DNA of 64,000 nucleotides, from contig NZ_CP067129.1 in NCBI RefSeq assembly GCF_028553745.1, positions 2,710,501-2,774,500 of the forward strand. The letters run 5' to 3'. The notes below the pieces were generated by a model that was not told the DNA's origin, ran no database searches, and was given only the letters and a program-made list of their open reading frames with translations. Both the position numbers and the translations under genes were made by a program. Positions 29,009 through 37,182 of this stretch are shown here, piece by piece; position 1 is the first letter of the stretch, and the number at the start of each line of letters is the position of its first letter. This stretch comes from Paracoccus seriniphilus. Lineage in GTDB: Bacteria; Pseudomonadota; Alphaproteobacteria; Rhodobacterales; Rhodobacteraceae.

Positions 29009-29791
29009 TCAGGCCGTACCCGAGAGCAAGGTCAATGCGATGCTATAGCGGTTCTGGGCCGAGGAGTTGTTCATCTCTGATCGGAGCAGAAAGCTGTCGA
29101 TCAGACGCTCGATCCCATCTGCGGTAGTCAGATCGGAAAAGGACGAGCTTCCCAGGAACCGCTCGGCGGCCTTGGTAAATTCTTCATACTGTCGGTCGAT
29201 CGACAAATTCGCATAGCCGTCACCAAAGCCGAAGGCCCCTTCAAAGACCGTTTTCAACGGCGTATTTGCAAGGACTTCGTACCACAGGGTGCGATCCGAC
29301 GACTCACGCCCTGACATCCCCTGCAGTTCGCGCTGAGCATTCAACGCCAGACGCAGATTCTCATCGGCTTCACCCACCCTGTATTCGAACTCGCGCTGCA
29401 AATAGTCCCGTGACACCGTATCAATGATACTGTCTGCATCTGCGCCCCCAGCCTGAAAATCAAAGGTGGTGGCAAGGCGCAGGTAGCGTTTGTCGCTGAG
29501 CCGGTTGGCCAGGGAGTTTTCATCCTGCAGATCGGATTCGAGTACCTTTTGAATGAACGCCTTATTGCCTATGTCGTCGTCCAGACCAAAGGCCCGCAGG
29601 GCGACGTGAAGCATTTGGTAGTCCCGAACCAGATCGGCTGCAGAATCGATCGAGCTGATGTTCTTTTCGAACTCTTGGGTGGAACGTTGCACAACAGGAT
29701 CTTGGGACAGAACTTCAAGATGTCGCGCGGCCTGATCCTGAAGAATGCGCCATCCCTGCAACCCAGTTGCGCCGATTGCCAATGTCGCCAT
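29009..29791 (-). CDS. DUF1217 family flagellar protein
   Basis: A 260-residue soluble protein matching the DUF1217 family found in alphaproteobacterial flagellar loci. The diagnostic opening is GATGLQGWRIL, and the middle has repeated helical segments (FGLDDDIGNKAFIQKVLESD, YQMLHVALRAFGL). The ATG at 29791 follows GGGAG; the frame extends to an ATG at 29815 inside flbT territory. It is the last gene of fliC-flaF-flbT-DUF1217. Its molecular role is not established; a filament or hook-associated role has been suggested by context only. Confidence 0.8.
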   Translation of the reverse strand: MATLAIGATGLQGWRILQDQAARHLEVLSQDPVVQRSTQEFEKNISSIDSAADLVRDYQMLHVALRAFGLDDDIGNKAFIQKVLESDLQDENSLANRLSDKRYLRLATTFDFQAGGADADSIIDTVSRDYLQREFEYRVGEADENLRLALNAQRELQGMSGRESSDRTLWYEVLANTPLKTVFEGAFGFGDGYANLSIDRQYEEFTKAAERFLGSSSFSDLTTADGIERLIDSFLLRSEMNNSSAQNRYSIALTLLSGTA

Positions 29792-29801
29792 CCCATGCTC
29801 C

Positions 29802-30203
29802 CTATTGCCTGACACTCAACAAACGGGCCTCGCGTGGCAGCAATTCGCGAAGCCGCCGCAATGATTGATAAGCGTTGCCGCGGACAATATGTTCGGTGGC
29901 TTCTGTCAGAATACGCCGACTATCCCGGTCATCGAAAACCCGGCTTAGTTGTTCGATCGCCATCGACAGTTGCTTCTTTCCCTCGGCCAGGTCTGCATCT
30001 CCTGACAGGATCAACTGAGCGATATAGCAGGCGCGGGCAACTGGCGTGTTGGCCTTGTCAGGATGAATCGCGTCACGCAGGCGCAGCACATTCACGTTCG
30101 GTGTCACGATCGACAGCTTCGTCCGCCGCTCGCCATTCTCTATGACAGCACCATTGATCAGAACGCGTTCGCCCGGGGCAAGCTTCAGCACAAGGCCCGT
30201 CAT
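29802..30203 (-). CDS. flbT: Flagellin synthesis regulator FlbT
   Basis: A 133-residue protein starting MTGLVLKLAPGERVLINGAV, the standard FlbT N-terminus. In Caulobacter FlbT acts after transcription on flagellin mRNA through its 5' leader, lowering stability or translation. The ATG at 30203 shares its first base with the flaF stop (TGATG). Its likely target here is fliC mRNA, whose leader contains two hairpins (31493-31554). Confidence 0.93.
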   Translation of the reverse strand: MTGLVLKLAPGERVLINGAVIENGERRTKLSIVTPNVNVLRLRDAIHPDKANTPVARACYIAQLILSGDADLAEGKKQLSMAIEQLSRVFDDRDSRRILTEATEHIVRGNAYQSLRRLRELLPREARLLSVRQ

Positions 30204-30565
30204 CACTGCACCTCTCCGCGCAGCCCTTTCAGGATCGACATGTTCACCTCGATCAAGGCATCCGTACTGACCTCTCCTGCCAACACCCTGTGCCCATGGC
30301 GGATCGAAAAAGCCGCCAGGGACAGCAATCCGGCTTTGAGTTCATCCGACAACCGGTTTCCAGGAGCTGCCAGATCCGTGGCAAGAAGGGTCCAGAGTTC
30401 GTTATTCTTGTGGACCGCCATGATTGCCTCGGCCGAGCGACATTCCCGGTCAGACTGACGCAAGAGACGAGTGACACGCGAGATGACGTCATATTCTGCG
30501 TCGCGCGCTGTGCGGACAGCATTGGCACCATAGCCGGTCTGGGGCAAAGGAGTTACCGCATTCAA
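30203..30565 (-). CDS. flaF: Flagellin regulator/assembly factor FlaF
   Basis: A 120-residue protein of the FlaF family, with the typical N-terminal TGYGANAVRTARDAEYDVI and C-terminal FSIRHGHRVLAGE. FlaF works with flagellin as a chaperone-like activator and opposes FlbT in alphaproteobacteria. The likely start is TTG at 30565 (MNAVTPL), since no in-frame ATG precedes the conserved region. It lies between fliC and flbT, preceded by a hairpin at 30603-30622. Confidence 0.92.
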   Translation of the reverse strand: MNAVTPLPQTGYGANAVRTARDAEYDVISRVTRLLRQSDRECRSAEAIMAVHKNNELWTLLATDLAAPGNRLSDELKAGLLSLAAFSIRHGHRVLAGEVSTDALIEVNMSILKGLRGEVQ

Positions 30566-30602
30566 TGTTTCAGTTCCCGATTTGCATTGAGCAGAGAAAG
30601 AT

Positions 30603-30622
30603 GGGGCGCCCGAAAGCGCCCC
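30603..30622 (-). terminator. Hairpin between fliC and flaF
   Basis: GGGGCGC and GCGCCCC pair over 7 bp with a 6-nt loop, 9 nt after the fliC stop. There is no U-run directly after it, so partial termination or mRNA 3'-end protection is more likely than full termination. Confidence 0.6.
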
Positions 30623-30631
30623 GCAGGATCA

Positions 30632-31474
30632 TCACCGGAACAGCGACAGGATTGCAGACGGCGCCTGGTTGGCGATGGACAGCGCCTGGATGCCAAGCTG
30701 CTGCTGGGTTTGCAGCGCCTGCAGACGCGCCGAGGCCTCTTCCATATCCGCATCGACAAGCGATCCGATGCCCGCGTCCAGCGAATCGGCCAGTTTGCCA
30801 ACAAAGTTGGCCTGATCCGAGATACGCTTGCCCGCCGAACCAAGGGCAGCCGCACCGTTGACGGCTGTATCGATCAACATCTCCAGCTCACCGACAGCAG
30901 TTTCCGCCGTGCTCTGATCCGCGATGGCAGTCAAGGTGCCGCCCACGATAGTGCCCTCGAAATCGAGCGATGCGACGCTGATGCTGTTTACCGTTGTCGT
31001 TGCCGCACCAACCTCCCGATCCAGCGAAGCCATCACCGTGAAGGACGTCCCACCATCGACACCGTTGGTGCTGAGCAGATTGATACCGTTCATTTGCGTG
31101 CCAGACACGATCGACGCGATCTGTGCCATCTTGGCAGTGATGTCGGTCTGAACCTTGGTGTAGTCGAACCCGTCGGTTCCGGCATTCAGCGCCAGATTTT
31201 TCATCTCTTTCAGCAGATCGACGACCTGTTCGGCGCCGACACGGGCGGTCGCCACCGTCGCCTCGGCAACATTCAGCCCGCTTTGAATGGCCTTGAAGGC
31301 TTCCTGGTCGGTCTCCATGACCTTGGAAATCGCCCAGATTGCCGAGTTGTCCTGCGCATTCGCGACCGATTTTCCGGTCGAGATTTCAGACTGGGCCTTG
31401 TTCAGATCGCTATTGATCGATTTCAGGGTTTGCAGCGCGACAATGGCGCCATTATTGGTCAGAATGCTGGACAT
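30632..31474 (-). CDS. fliC: Flagellin
   Basis: Filament subunit of 280 residues, short but usual for alphaproteobacteria. The conserved N-terminal D0/D1 domain (LTNNGAIVALQTLKSINSDL, then AQSEISTGKSVANAQDNSA) and the C-terminal helix (ASARLQALQTQQQLGIQALSI, ending SILSLFR) are present, with a small variable middle. The ATG at 31474 has a perfect AGGAGGACAAC ribosome site. It starts the fliC-flaF-flbT-DUF1217 operon. Confidence 0.96.
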   Translation of the reverse strand: MSSILTNNGAIVALQTLKSINSDLNKAQSEISTGKSVANAQDNSAIWAISKVMETDQEAFKAIQSGLNVAEATVATARVGAEQVVDLLKEMKNLALNAGTDGFDYTKVQTDITAKMAQIASIVSGTQMNGINLLSTNGVDGGTSFTVMASLDREVGAATTTVNSISVASLDFEGTIVGGTLTAIADQSTAETAVGELEMLIDTAVNGAAALGSAGKRISDQANFVGKLADSLDAGIGSLVDADMEEASARLQALQTQQQLGIQALSIANQAPSAILSLFR

Positions 31475-31492
31475 GTTGTCCTCCTGTGATGG

Positions 31493-31554
31493 GGATGCTT
31501 TGCATCCGCGATTGAGACAGATGGCCTTCTGACCTGACGGCGGAATTATCCGCC
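31493..31554 (-). promoter_or_regulatory. Two hairpins in the fliC leader
   Basis: GGATGC-TTT-GCATCC (31493-31507) lies just upstream of the fliC ribosome site, and GGCGGA-ATTA-TCCGCC (31539-31554) lies 32 nt further. The stems are 6 bp each. They are candidate structures for FlbT-dependent control of flagellin mRNA, as known in Caulobacter. I could not find a convincing sigma-28 or sigma-54 promoter in the 178-nt gap. Confidence 0.45.
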
Positions 31555-31652
31555 CCGCATATTTCTTATGCGCCGCACCCTTTTACGTGGCGCCCTCTTT
31601 ACAAATAGTGAATTCACCGCCTTTCTCAAACACGCTTCAATGCAAATTTTAT

Positions 31653-31967
31653 TCAATATCTCTTTCCGACCGTCGCGGGCGTAAAGGTAACCTGGCGCTG
31701 TCCGCTGTTGTCATATGTTTGCAGACTTCGGGCCGCCAGGATGATCGCACGGACATCCGCGGCCCCCTTGCGGGCACCGCGTAACGAGGATTCGGCGAGT
31801 TCATGCAGTTCCGAAATGCGTTTCCGAAGGATCGGGCGCAGATGATCTGGAACACCTTGCTGACGGACACGATTCGAAAATTCCTCAAGCCCGACAAGGG
31901 CATTTCCGGCATGACCTTTCATGATCTCGGCCCTGGCCCGATCAAGGATGTGCAACAGATCAGCCAC
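31653..31967 (-). CDS. FlgN-like flagellar protein (putative export chaperone)
   Basis: A 104-residue, almost entirely helical protein. The N-terminal half reads like a FlgN coiled helix (LLHILDRARAEIMKGHAGNAL) and the C-terminal half has the alphaproteobacterial FlgN-like ending, AAGx and then LQTYDNSGQRQ. FlgN is the chaperone of hook-filament junction proteins. The start is GTG at 31967, with GGAGG 5 nt upstream, overlapping the rod-binding gene by 8 nt (GTGGCTGA); the track of longer frame to 32039 is unsupported. Assignment is by pattern only and could be wrong. Confidence 0.55.
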   Translation of the reverse strand: MADLLHILDRARAEIMKGHAGNALVGLEEFSNRVRQQGVPDHLRPILRKRISELHELAESSLRGARKGAADVRAIILAARSLQTYDNSGQRQVTFTPATVGKRY

Positions 31968-32211
31968 ATTTGCCTCCTTTCGACAGGACCGATCCGAATC
32001 CGAAATCGAGCTTCTGCGCCATAAGCCCGGCATATTCACGGGTCAGAAAGCTGGAGAACTGCTCCTCTCCAGGTCCACCGGAAAAGCCGCCACCGGATTT
32101 AGAGGCTCCGCAATATTTCAGCATTTCCTCCAGAAACATCGCCTCCAGCCCGTCTTCGAGCTTGGTTGGATTGACCGGGTTAATATTGGTGAAAATTTGA
32201 TCTACCTGCAT
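31960..32211 (-). CDS. FlgJ-like rod-binding protein
   Basis: An 83-residue protein equivalent to the N-terminal rod-binding domain of FlgJ, without the muramidase domain. Matching stretches are LEAMFLEEMLKYC and, after a Gly-rich loop, EEQFSSFLTREYAGLMAQKL. Alphaproteobacteria often have this stand-alone form, which caps the growing rod. The ATG at 32211 follows GGAGGTGAG. It is divergent from fliK across a 100-nt AT-rich gap that must hold both promoters. Confidence 0.8.
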   Translation of the reverse strand: MQVDQIFTNINPVNPTKLEDGLEAMFLEEMLKYCGASKSGGGFSGGPGEEQFSSFLTREYAGLMAQKLDFGFGSVLSKGGKCG

Positions 32212-32311
32212 CTCACCTCCAGAAATATTGATAGAACCGCATTTAATTCACACGGGTAAATATTTGGTAATCGTTTCGGATTAATACGGCCATGAACGAG
32301 GAACAGAGTGC

Positions 32312-33325
32312 ATGAGTGGTGAACTGCTGACACATGGCTTGCCGACACCCCCCGCGGTCCGCAGCGGGGGGGGCGTTTCGGCCAATTCAGATGGAAATCC
32401 GGACGAGGTAGATTTCGAAGAGACTTGGGAAGAGGTCACGCGGATCAAGGCAGCACCGGAAAGCACCGTGCCATCCGAGGCCGAACAGACGGAAGACAGC
32501 CCCTCATCCAATGCCGACCAAACCGCCGTGGGGGATAGCTCGGACGATCCCCATGCCTTGTCGCTGTTCATCGAACAGATCACCGGCATCACTGCAGCGG
32601 TCGCCGATCCATCCGGTCCGGACAGGGCAGTCGTCATGGACATTCCGGCCGGGACATTGCGTGAGGAATTCTCTGAACGACGGTCGCCCCAGACCTCTGA
32701 CGTGGCGGATGTTCGGGGCGTCGCGAGCGATCCAGAGGGCGATCCGGCAACGGCAACGGCTTCGAAGGCCGCTGGTCAAGTTGAACTTGCCGGGGAAGCG
32801 CCGGACTTTCAGGAACCTGCCCATGAACCCCGCGCAACATCTCTGATCGCTTCCCGGCCCCCCGAGGAAATGATGCGGAGCTTGCCATCTGGCGAAGCGG
32901 TCCGAAACATCGGACCTGCCTTACAGCCCGTCGCTGCAATCAAGACGGTATTGGGGCAAATTGCCGACGCCCTCGTCACCGCTGCGGACGATCGGATCGA
33001 GATCACGCTGTCCCCGGAAGAACTGGGCCGAATCCGCCTGATCGTCTCTGGCCCGGATCGCGCGCCCCATGTTTCGGTCTGGGTAGAACGTCCCGAGGTC
33101 ATGGATCTGATCAGGCGCAACACCACCCTTCTGCATCAGCATTTTTCCGCGGCGGGATTCGAAGGGGCGGCGTTCGATTTTCAAGATGGCCAGCAGGAAT
33201 GGCACGACAACCCACCCCCTGCACGCGCCGAATCGGTTGCCATTGCGCAGATTGCCCCGGTGATCTCGGGCGGCTCCGCGCTTCATCCTGCCCGAATTGA
33301 CGGTCGACTCGACATCCGATTGTGA
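32312..33325 (+). CDS. fliK: Flagellar hook-length control protein FliK
   Basis: A 337-residue protein with a long low-complexity hydrophilic N-terminal region and a C-terminal Flg_hook domain. The C-terminal signature is present near residue 225: ITLSPEELGRIRLIVSG, then WVERPEVMDLIRRNTTLLHQ and AGFEGAAFDF. This form, PExLGxVxV-like followed by a helix, defines FliK, the molecular ruler that switches export from hook to filament. The start follows GAGGAA. flgD follows after 12 nt. Confidence 0.88.
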   Translation: MSGELLTHGLPTPPAVRSGGGVSANSDGNPDEVDFEETWEEVTRIKAAPESTVPSEAEQTEDSPSSNADQTAVGDSSDDPHALSLFIEQITGITAAVADPSGPDRAVVMDIPAGTLREEFSERRSPQTSDVADVRGVASDPEGDPATATASKAAGQVELAGEAPDFQEPAHEPRATSLIASRPPEEMMRSLPSGEAVRNIGPALQPVAAIKTVLGQIADALVTAADDRIEITLSPEELGRIRLIVSGPDRAPHVSVWVERPEVMDLIRRNTTLLHQHFSAAGFEGAAFDFQDGQQEWHDNPPPARAESVAIAQIAPVISGGSALHPARIDGRLDIRL

Positions 33326-33337
33326 AAGGACCCCCAC

Positions 33338-33994
33338 ATGATCCAGGCAACAGGTGCAACTTCAATTACGGCCACAACCGCCGCGACAACCAGCACATCA
33401 GCGACAAGCACGGCCGATTTCGACACTTTTCTGCAAATGCTGACTGCACAGTTGAAGAATCAGGATCCGCTCAACCCGATGGAGGGCACTGAATTCGCCG
33501 TTCAGCTGGCAACATTCTCAGGCGTCGAACAGCAAACCAGAACCAACCAACTGCTGGAAGAGATGCTGGCCCATACCAGCGGAGACCTGGGACAGATGGC
33601 GCAATGGATCGGCAAACAGGCCCGCACGACGCAACCCGTCTGGTTCGGCGATTCGTCCCTGACGCTGGAAGTCACCCCCGATCCCTCGGCTGACAGTGTT
33701 CTGCTGGTCACCCGCAATGCCGCCGGCACTGAAATCAGCCGCGAGGAAATCGGCCCCGGATCAGGTCAGATCGAATGGTTCGGCCGCGATGGCAAAGGAG
33801 ATCGCCTTCCCAAAGGGCAATACAGCTTTGAAACCATCAGCATCCGCAATGACGAGGTGATCGGCATCGATCCCGCCAGCGCCTATGGCCGGGTCGTAGA
33901 GGCGCAGCTTGGCCCACAGGGCACCGAGGTCATTCTTGAAGGTGGGTCCGTCGTGCTGGCCGATGAGGTCACGGCGCTGCGTGAAATGGACTAG
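33338..33994 (+). CDS. flgD: Flagellar hook assembly (capping) protein FlgD
   Basis: Scaffold protein that caps the growing hook; 218 residues. It has a Thr/Ala-rich N-terminus, then the conserved FDTFLQMLTAQLKNQDPLNP and FAVQLATFSGVEQQ segments that define FlgD. The C-terminal half has the FlgD Tudor-like/FnIII portion (GQIEWFGRDGKGDRLPKGQY). The ATG at 33338 follows AAAGGA. It is co-transcribed with fliK. Confidence 0.95.
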   Translation: MIQATGATSITATTAATTSTSATSTADFDTFLQMLTAQLKNQDPLNPMEGTEFAVQLATFSGVEQQTRTNQLLEEMLAHTSGDLGQMAQWIGKQARTTQPVWFGDSSLTLEVTPDPSADSVLLVTRNAAGTEISREEIGPGSGQIEWFGRDGKGDRLPKGQYSFETISIRNDEVIGIDPASAYGRVVEAQLGPQGTEVILEGGSVVLADEVTALREMD

Positions 33995-34083
33995 CTTGCA
34001 GACGGACAGCAGACTTGACGCAGGTTCCACAACGGGGCAGGCCCTGACATGCCAAGCTGCATGCGACCACAAGGGACACCGCC

Positions 34084-34773
34084 ATGACTTTCGACCGCAA
34101 GATCAAGATCGCCCCCTCGATCCTTTCCGCAGATTTCGCCGATTTCGGCCGCGAGATTCAGGCGGTCGAAGCGCAGGGGGCCGATTGGGTGCATGTCGAC
34201 GTGATGGACGGGCATTTCGTTCCCAACCTGACTTTTGGCCCGCCCGCAGTGAAGGCATTTCGCCCGCATGTGAAGACCTTCATGGACGTTCATCTGATGA
34301 TCGCGCCCGTCGATCCCTATATCGAGGCCTATGCCGAAGCCGGGGCCGACATGATCACCGCCCATGTCGAGGCCGGCCCGCATCCGCACCGCACGCTTCA
34401 GGCGATTCGCGCAACCGGCAAGAAGGCAGGCATTGCGCTGAATCCGGGCACGCCGCTGGAGTCGGTCGAATATCTGCTGGACCTTTGCGACATGGTGCTG
34501 ATCATGACCGTGAACCCCGGCTTTGGCGGCCAGAAATTCATTCATAGCCAGATCGACAAGATCGCGCGTCTGCGCGGCATGATCGGCGACCGCCCGATCC
34601 ACATCCAGGTCGATGGCGGCGTGGATCCGAAAACGGCGCCGCTGGTTGCCAAGGCGGGCGCGGATGTTCTGGTTGCAGGTTCCGCCGTCTTCAAGGGCGG
34701 ATCTGTCGACAAGGCAGACATCTATGGTGAAAACATGCGTGCACTGCGCGAGGCGATCGAATCCGGGAATTGA
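34084..34773 (+). CDS. rpe: Ribulose-phosphate 3-epimerase
   Basis: Interconverts ribulose-5-phosphate and xylulose-5-phosphate. The 229-residue TIM barrel has [14 protein letters not shown], the metal-binding [25 protein letters not shown], and [13 protein letters not shown] motifs, with IQVDGGV near the end. The sequence is complete and typical. The gene has its own 89-nt upstream gap after flgD and is not linked to a pathway here. Confidence 0.98.
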   Translation: MTFDRKIKIAPSILSADFADFGREIQAVEAQGADWVHVDVMDGHFVPNLTFGPPAVKAFRPHVKTFMDVHLMIAPVDPYIEAYAEAGADMITAHVEAGPHPHRTLQAIRATGKKAGIALNPGTPLESVEYLLDLCDMVLIMTVNPGFGGQKFIHSQIDKIARLRGMIGDRPIHIQVDGGVDPKTAPLVAKAGADVLVAGSAVFKGGSVDKADIYGENMRALREAIESGN

Positions 34774-34922
34774 CCTCGCGGCTGTCCCGGCGTCAGTTGA
34801 TGGGCAGTCATCAAGGATCATTGTGGCCGGCACGACCTCTGCCGCGCGGCACAGGGCATATCCGGGCCCATTGCAGGGCAGAAGGTCAAAGCAAGACAGG
34901 GTAACAACAGGAGCAGGGCAAT

Positions 34923-35702
34923 ATGGATCTGGGCATCAAGGGGAAACGAGGGCTGGTCTGCGCAGCCTCGAAAGGTCTTGGCCGGGGATGTGCCGAAGCC
35001 CTGGCCGAAGCCGGGGTCGATCTGGTGATCAACAGCCGCACCGAGGACGACGTCACCCGAACGGCGCAAGAGATATCCCGAAAATACAATGTCAGCGTGA
35101 CCCCCGTGGCCGCCGATATCACGACCGATGAAGGGCGCGCCAAGGTTCTGGCTGCCGCCAGTGGCGTGGACATTCTTGTCACCAATGCGGGCGGTCCGCC
35201 GCCGGGCATGTGGACCGACTGGACCCGCGATGATTTCATCAGGGCCATCGATGCGAACATGCTGTCAGCCATCGCGCTGATGCAGGCTCTGGTTCCCACC
35301 ATGATGGACAGGGGCTGGGGCCGCGTGGTCAATATCACCTCGCAATCGGTGCGTTCCCCCATCGCCGTTCTGGGGCTGTCAAATACCGCGCGGGCAGGTC
35401 TGACGGGTTTTGTTGCGGGCATGGCGCGTCAGGTTGCCGACAAGGGCGTTTGCGTGAACAACCTCCTTCCCGGCATTCATGCCACCGACCGGGCAGACAG
35501 CCTGGACAGCGCCGTGGCGCAAAAGGAAGGCATCAGCATCGAGCAGGCGCGTCAGAACCGCATGGCCGCAATCCCCGCCAAGGCCTATGGCCAGCCCGAG
35601 GATTTCGGCGCGACCTGCGCCTTTCTGTGCAGCCAGCATGCACGTTTTATCATCGGTCAGAATATCCTGCTGGATGGCGGCGCATTGAACGTCACGATCT
35701 AG
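34923..35702 (+). CDS. SDR-family oxidoreductase lacking the catalytic Tyr-Lys pair
   Basis: A 259-residue Rossmann-fold protein of the short-chain dehydrogenase/reductase family. The cofactor loop is CAASKGLGRG, and NAGG and the Ser140 region (NITSQS) are conserved. Where YxxxK is expected, 13 residues after the Ser, the sequence is SNTAR: Tyr is replaced by Ser153 and Lys by Arg157. A known subgroup of 3-oxoacyl-ACP-reductase-like SDRs has this pattern, and its reaction is unclear. Ends GGALNVTI as in many SDRs. The gene is separated from rpe by 149 nt. It is followed by a hairpin at 35720-35743. Confidence 0.88.
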   Translation: MDLGIKGKRGLVCAASKGLGRGCAEALAEAGVDLVINSRTEDDVTRTAQEISRKYNVSVTPVAADITTDEGRAKVLAAASGVDILVTNAGGPPPGMWTDWTRDDFIRAIDANMLSAIALMQALVPTMMDRGWGRVVNITSQSVRSPIAVLGLSNTARAGLTGFVAGMARQVADKGVCVNNLLPGIHATDRADSLDSAVAQKEGISIEQARQNRMAAIPAKAYGQPEDFGATCAFLCSQHARFIIGQNILLDGGALNVTI

Positions 35703-35719
35703 CGCAAACTTGCGACCCG

Positions 35720-35743
35720 CGCCTGCCCCTGCTAGGGCAGGCG
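35720..35743 (+). terminator. Hairpin terminator after the SDR gene
   Basis: CGCCTGCCC and GGGCAGGCG form a perfect 9-bp stem with a 6-nt loop, starting 17 nt after the stop codon. It is followed by AAATCTTGG, which gives only a weak U-run. Confidence 0.65.
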
Positions 35744-35771
35744 AAATCTTGGTAAATGAAACGGCAAAACT

Positions 35772-36851
35772 GTGACCACTTCGCCGCGATTGCAGGTTCG
35801 GAACCTGATCCGCGCCTTTGATGGCCAACGGGTCGTCAACGACGTTTCATTCACCGTCTCACCCGGTGAAGTCGCCTGTCTGCTGGGACCTTCCGGCTGT
35901 GGGAAATCGACGACCCTGCGCATCATTGCGGGCGTGGACATGCAGGACAGCGGCAGCATTCATGTCGATGGCAAGCTGGTCTGTGACACGGTCTACCGGG
36001 TTCCCCCGGAACGTCGCGCCATCGGCCTGATGTTCCAGGATTTCGCGCTGTTTCCGCATCTGCCGGTCTCCGAGAATGTCGCCTTTGGCCTGAAAGGCGG
36101 CTATCGGGCCAATCGCGAACGTGTCGGTGCCTTGCTGGAGCGGGTGCATATGTCGCGCCATGTCGACAGCTATCCCCATGAATTGTCCGGCGGCGAACAG
36201 CAGCGCGTCGCCCTGGCCCGCGCGCTTGCGCCGCAACCGCGCGTGCTGTTGATGGATGAACCCTTCAGCGGACTTGATGAACGGCTGCGCGACGGAATCC
36301 GCGACGACACGCTTGCCCTGTTGAAGGATGAAGGAACGGCAGTTCTGCTGGTCACCCACGAACCGCATGAAGCAATGCGGATGGCGGACCAGATCCTGTT
36401 GATGCGCAACGGGTCGATTGTCCAGCAAGGCGCACCCTACAATCTCTACAATGCACCGGTTGACCGCATGGCGGCGGCGTTTTTCAGCGATATCAACGTT
36501 CTGACCGGGCGCGTGCAGGGCGCATTGACGCAAACCCCATTCGGGCAATTCCTGACTCCGGGTGTCCCCGATGGCAGCGAGGTCGAAATCGTCATCCGCC
36601 CGCAGCATCTGAAGATCGATTTCGATCGTGGCGGACATGGCCCGGCCCCCACGCGCGAGAACGGCACTGCCGCCCTGGCCCGCGTCACCCGCGCGCGTTA
36701 CCTGGGCCGCGAATCGCTTGTCGAATTCACCACGGAAGCCGGAGCGATCGCCTTGACGGCCACGGTCCCCGGCGTTTTCCTGCCTCCGCCGTCGACGCCG
36801 ATGTGGCTGATGCTGCGTCGCGACAGGGTCTTTGTGTTCCCCAAGAACTGA
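35772..36851 (+). CDS. Orphan FbpC/PotA-like ABC transporter ATPase
   Basis: A 359-residue ABC ATPase with Walker [10 protein letters not shown] (residues 39-47), signature LSGGEQQRVALARAL, Walker B VLLMDEPFSGLDE and switch His in VTHEPHEA. A C-terminal TOBE-like regulatory domain follows (EVEIVIRPQHLKIDF ... ARVTRARYLGRESLVEF). This resembles iron(III)/polyamine importers of the FbpC type. No permease or binding protein is adjacent, so the substrate is unknown. The start is GTG at 35772. The neighbouring riboswitch belongs to gcvT downstream. Confidence 0.88.
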   Translation: MTTSPRLQVRNLIRAFDGQRVVNDVSFTVSPGEVACLLGPSGCGKSTTLRIIAGVDMQDSGSIHVDGKLVCDTVYRVPPERRAIGLMFQDFALFPHLPVSENVAFGLKGGYRANRERVGALLERVHMSRHVDSYPHELSGGEQQRVALARALAPQPRVLLMDEPFSGLDERLRDGIRDDTLALLKDEGTAVLLVTHEPHEAMRMADQILLMRNGSIVQQGAPYNLYNAPVDRMAAAFFSDINVLTGRVQGALTQTPFGQFLTPGVPDGSEVEIVIRPQHLKIDFDRGGHGPAPTRENGTAALARVTRARYLGRESLVEFTTEAGAIALTATVPGVFLPPPSTPMWLMLRRDRVFVFPKN

Positions 36852-36953
36852 AGCCGCGGCCCATCATGCAAGGATCAGAGACGACGGTTTCGGCACGATT
36901 TGCGACAAAATGCTTGCCTCGCGCGCGGGCTGCGGCTAGCAGTCGGAAATGAA

Positions 36954-37116
36954 ATTCGGGAGAAGCCGGCAGGAATGCCGGTGCCGAAGGAGCAGCCGCC
37001 CCGGCGAACTCTCAGGCAAAAGGACCGTTTTTCACAAGAACTCTGGAGAGTGGCCGCAAGGCCCGCCGAAGGGATAACGATCTCAGGCGCCCGTCATGGG
37101 CACGGACAGAGGGGGC
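36954..37116 (+). ncRNA. Tandem glycine riboswitch
   Basis: Two glycine aptamers lie in the 331-nt gap before gcvT. The first (about 36954-37029) has TTCGGGAGAAGCCGG, GTGCCGAAGGAGCAGCCG and ACTCTCAGGCAAAAGGACCG. The second (about 37041-37116) starts ACTCTGGAGAGTGGCC and contains GCCGAAGGGATAACGATCTC and ACGGACAGAGGG. Both have the GCCGAAGG core. The tandem form upstream of the glycine cleavage operon is the classic arrangement and should switch expression on when glycine is high. The rest of the gap (36852-36953) shows nothing else clear. Confidence 0.95.
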
Positions 37117-37182
37117 ATCGGAACGCGGGCGCTTCCCGCAATCACGGTGCCGGTCCGTCCGGCGAGGACCTGAGGAGGCCAT

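Noticed and set aside
31475..31652. Sigma-28 promoter upstream of fliC
   Set aside because: TAAA-containing stretches are present but none has a GCCGATAA-like -10 at the right spacing.
34797..34814. Inverted repeat TTGATG-N6-CATCAA between rpe and the SDR gene
   Set aside because: Six-bp arms in a 149-nt gap are weak evidence; no promoter or U-run is associated with it.
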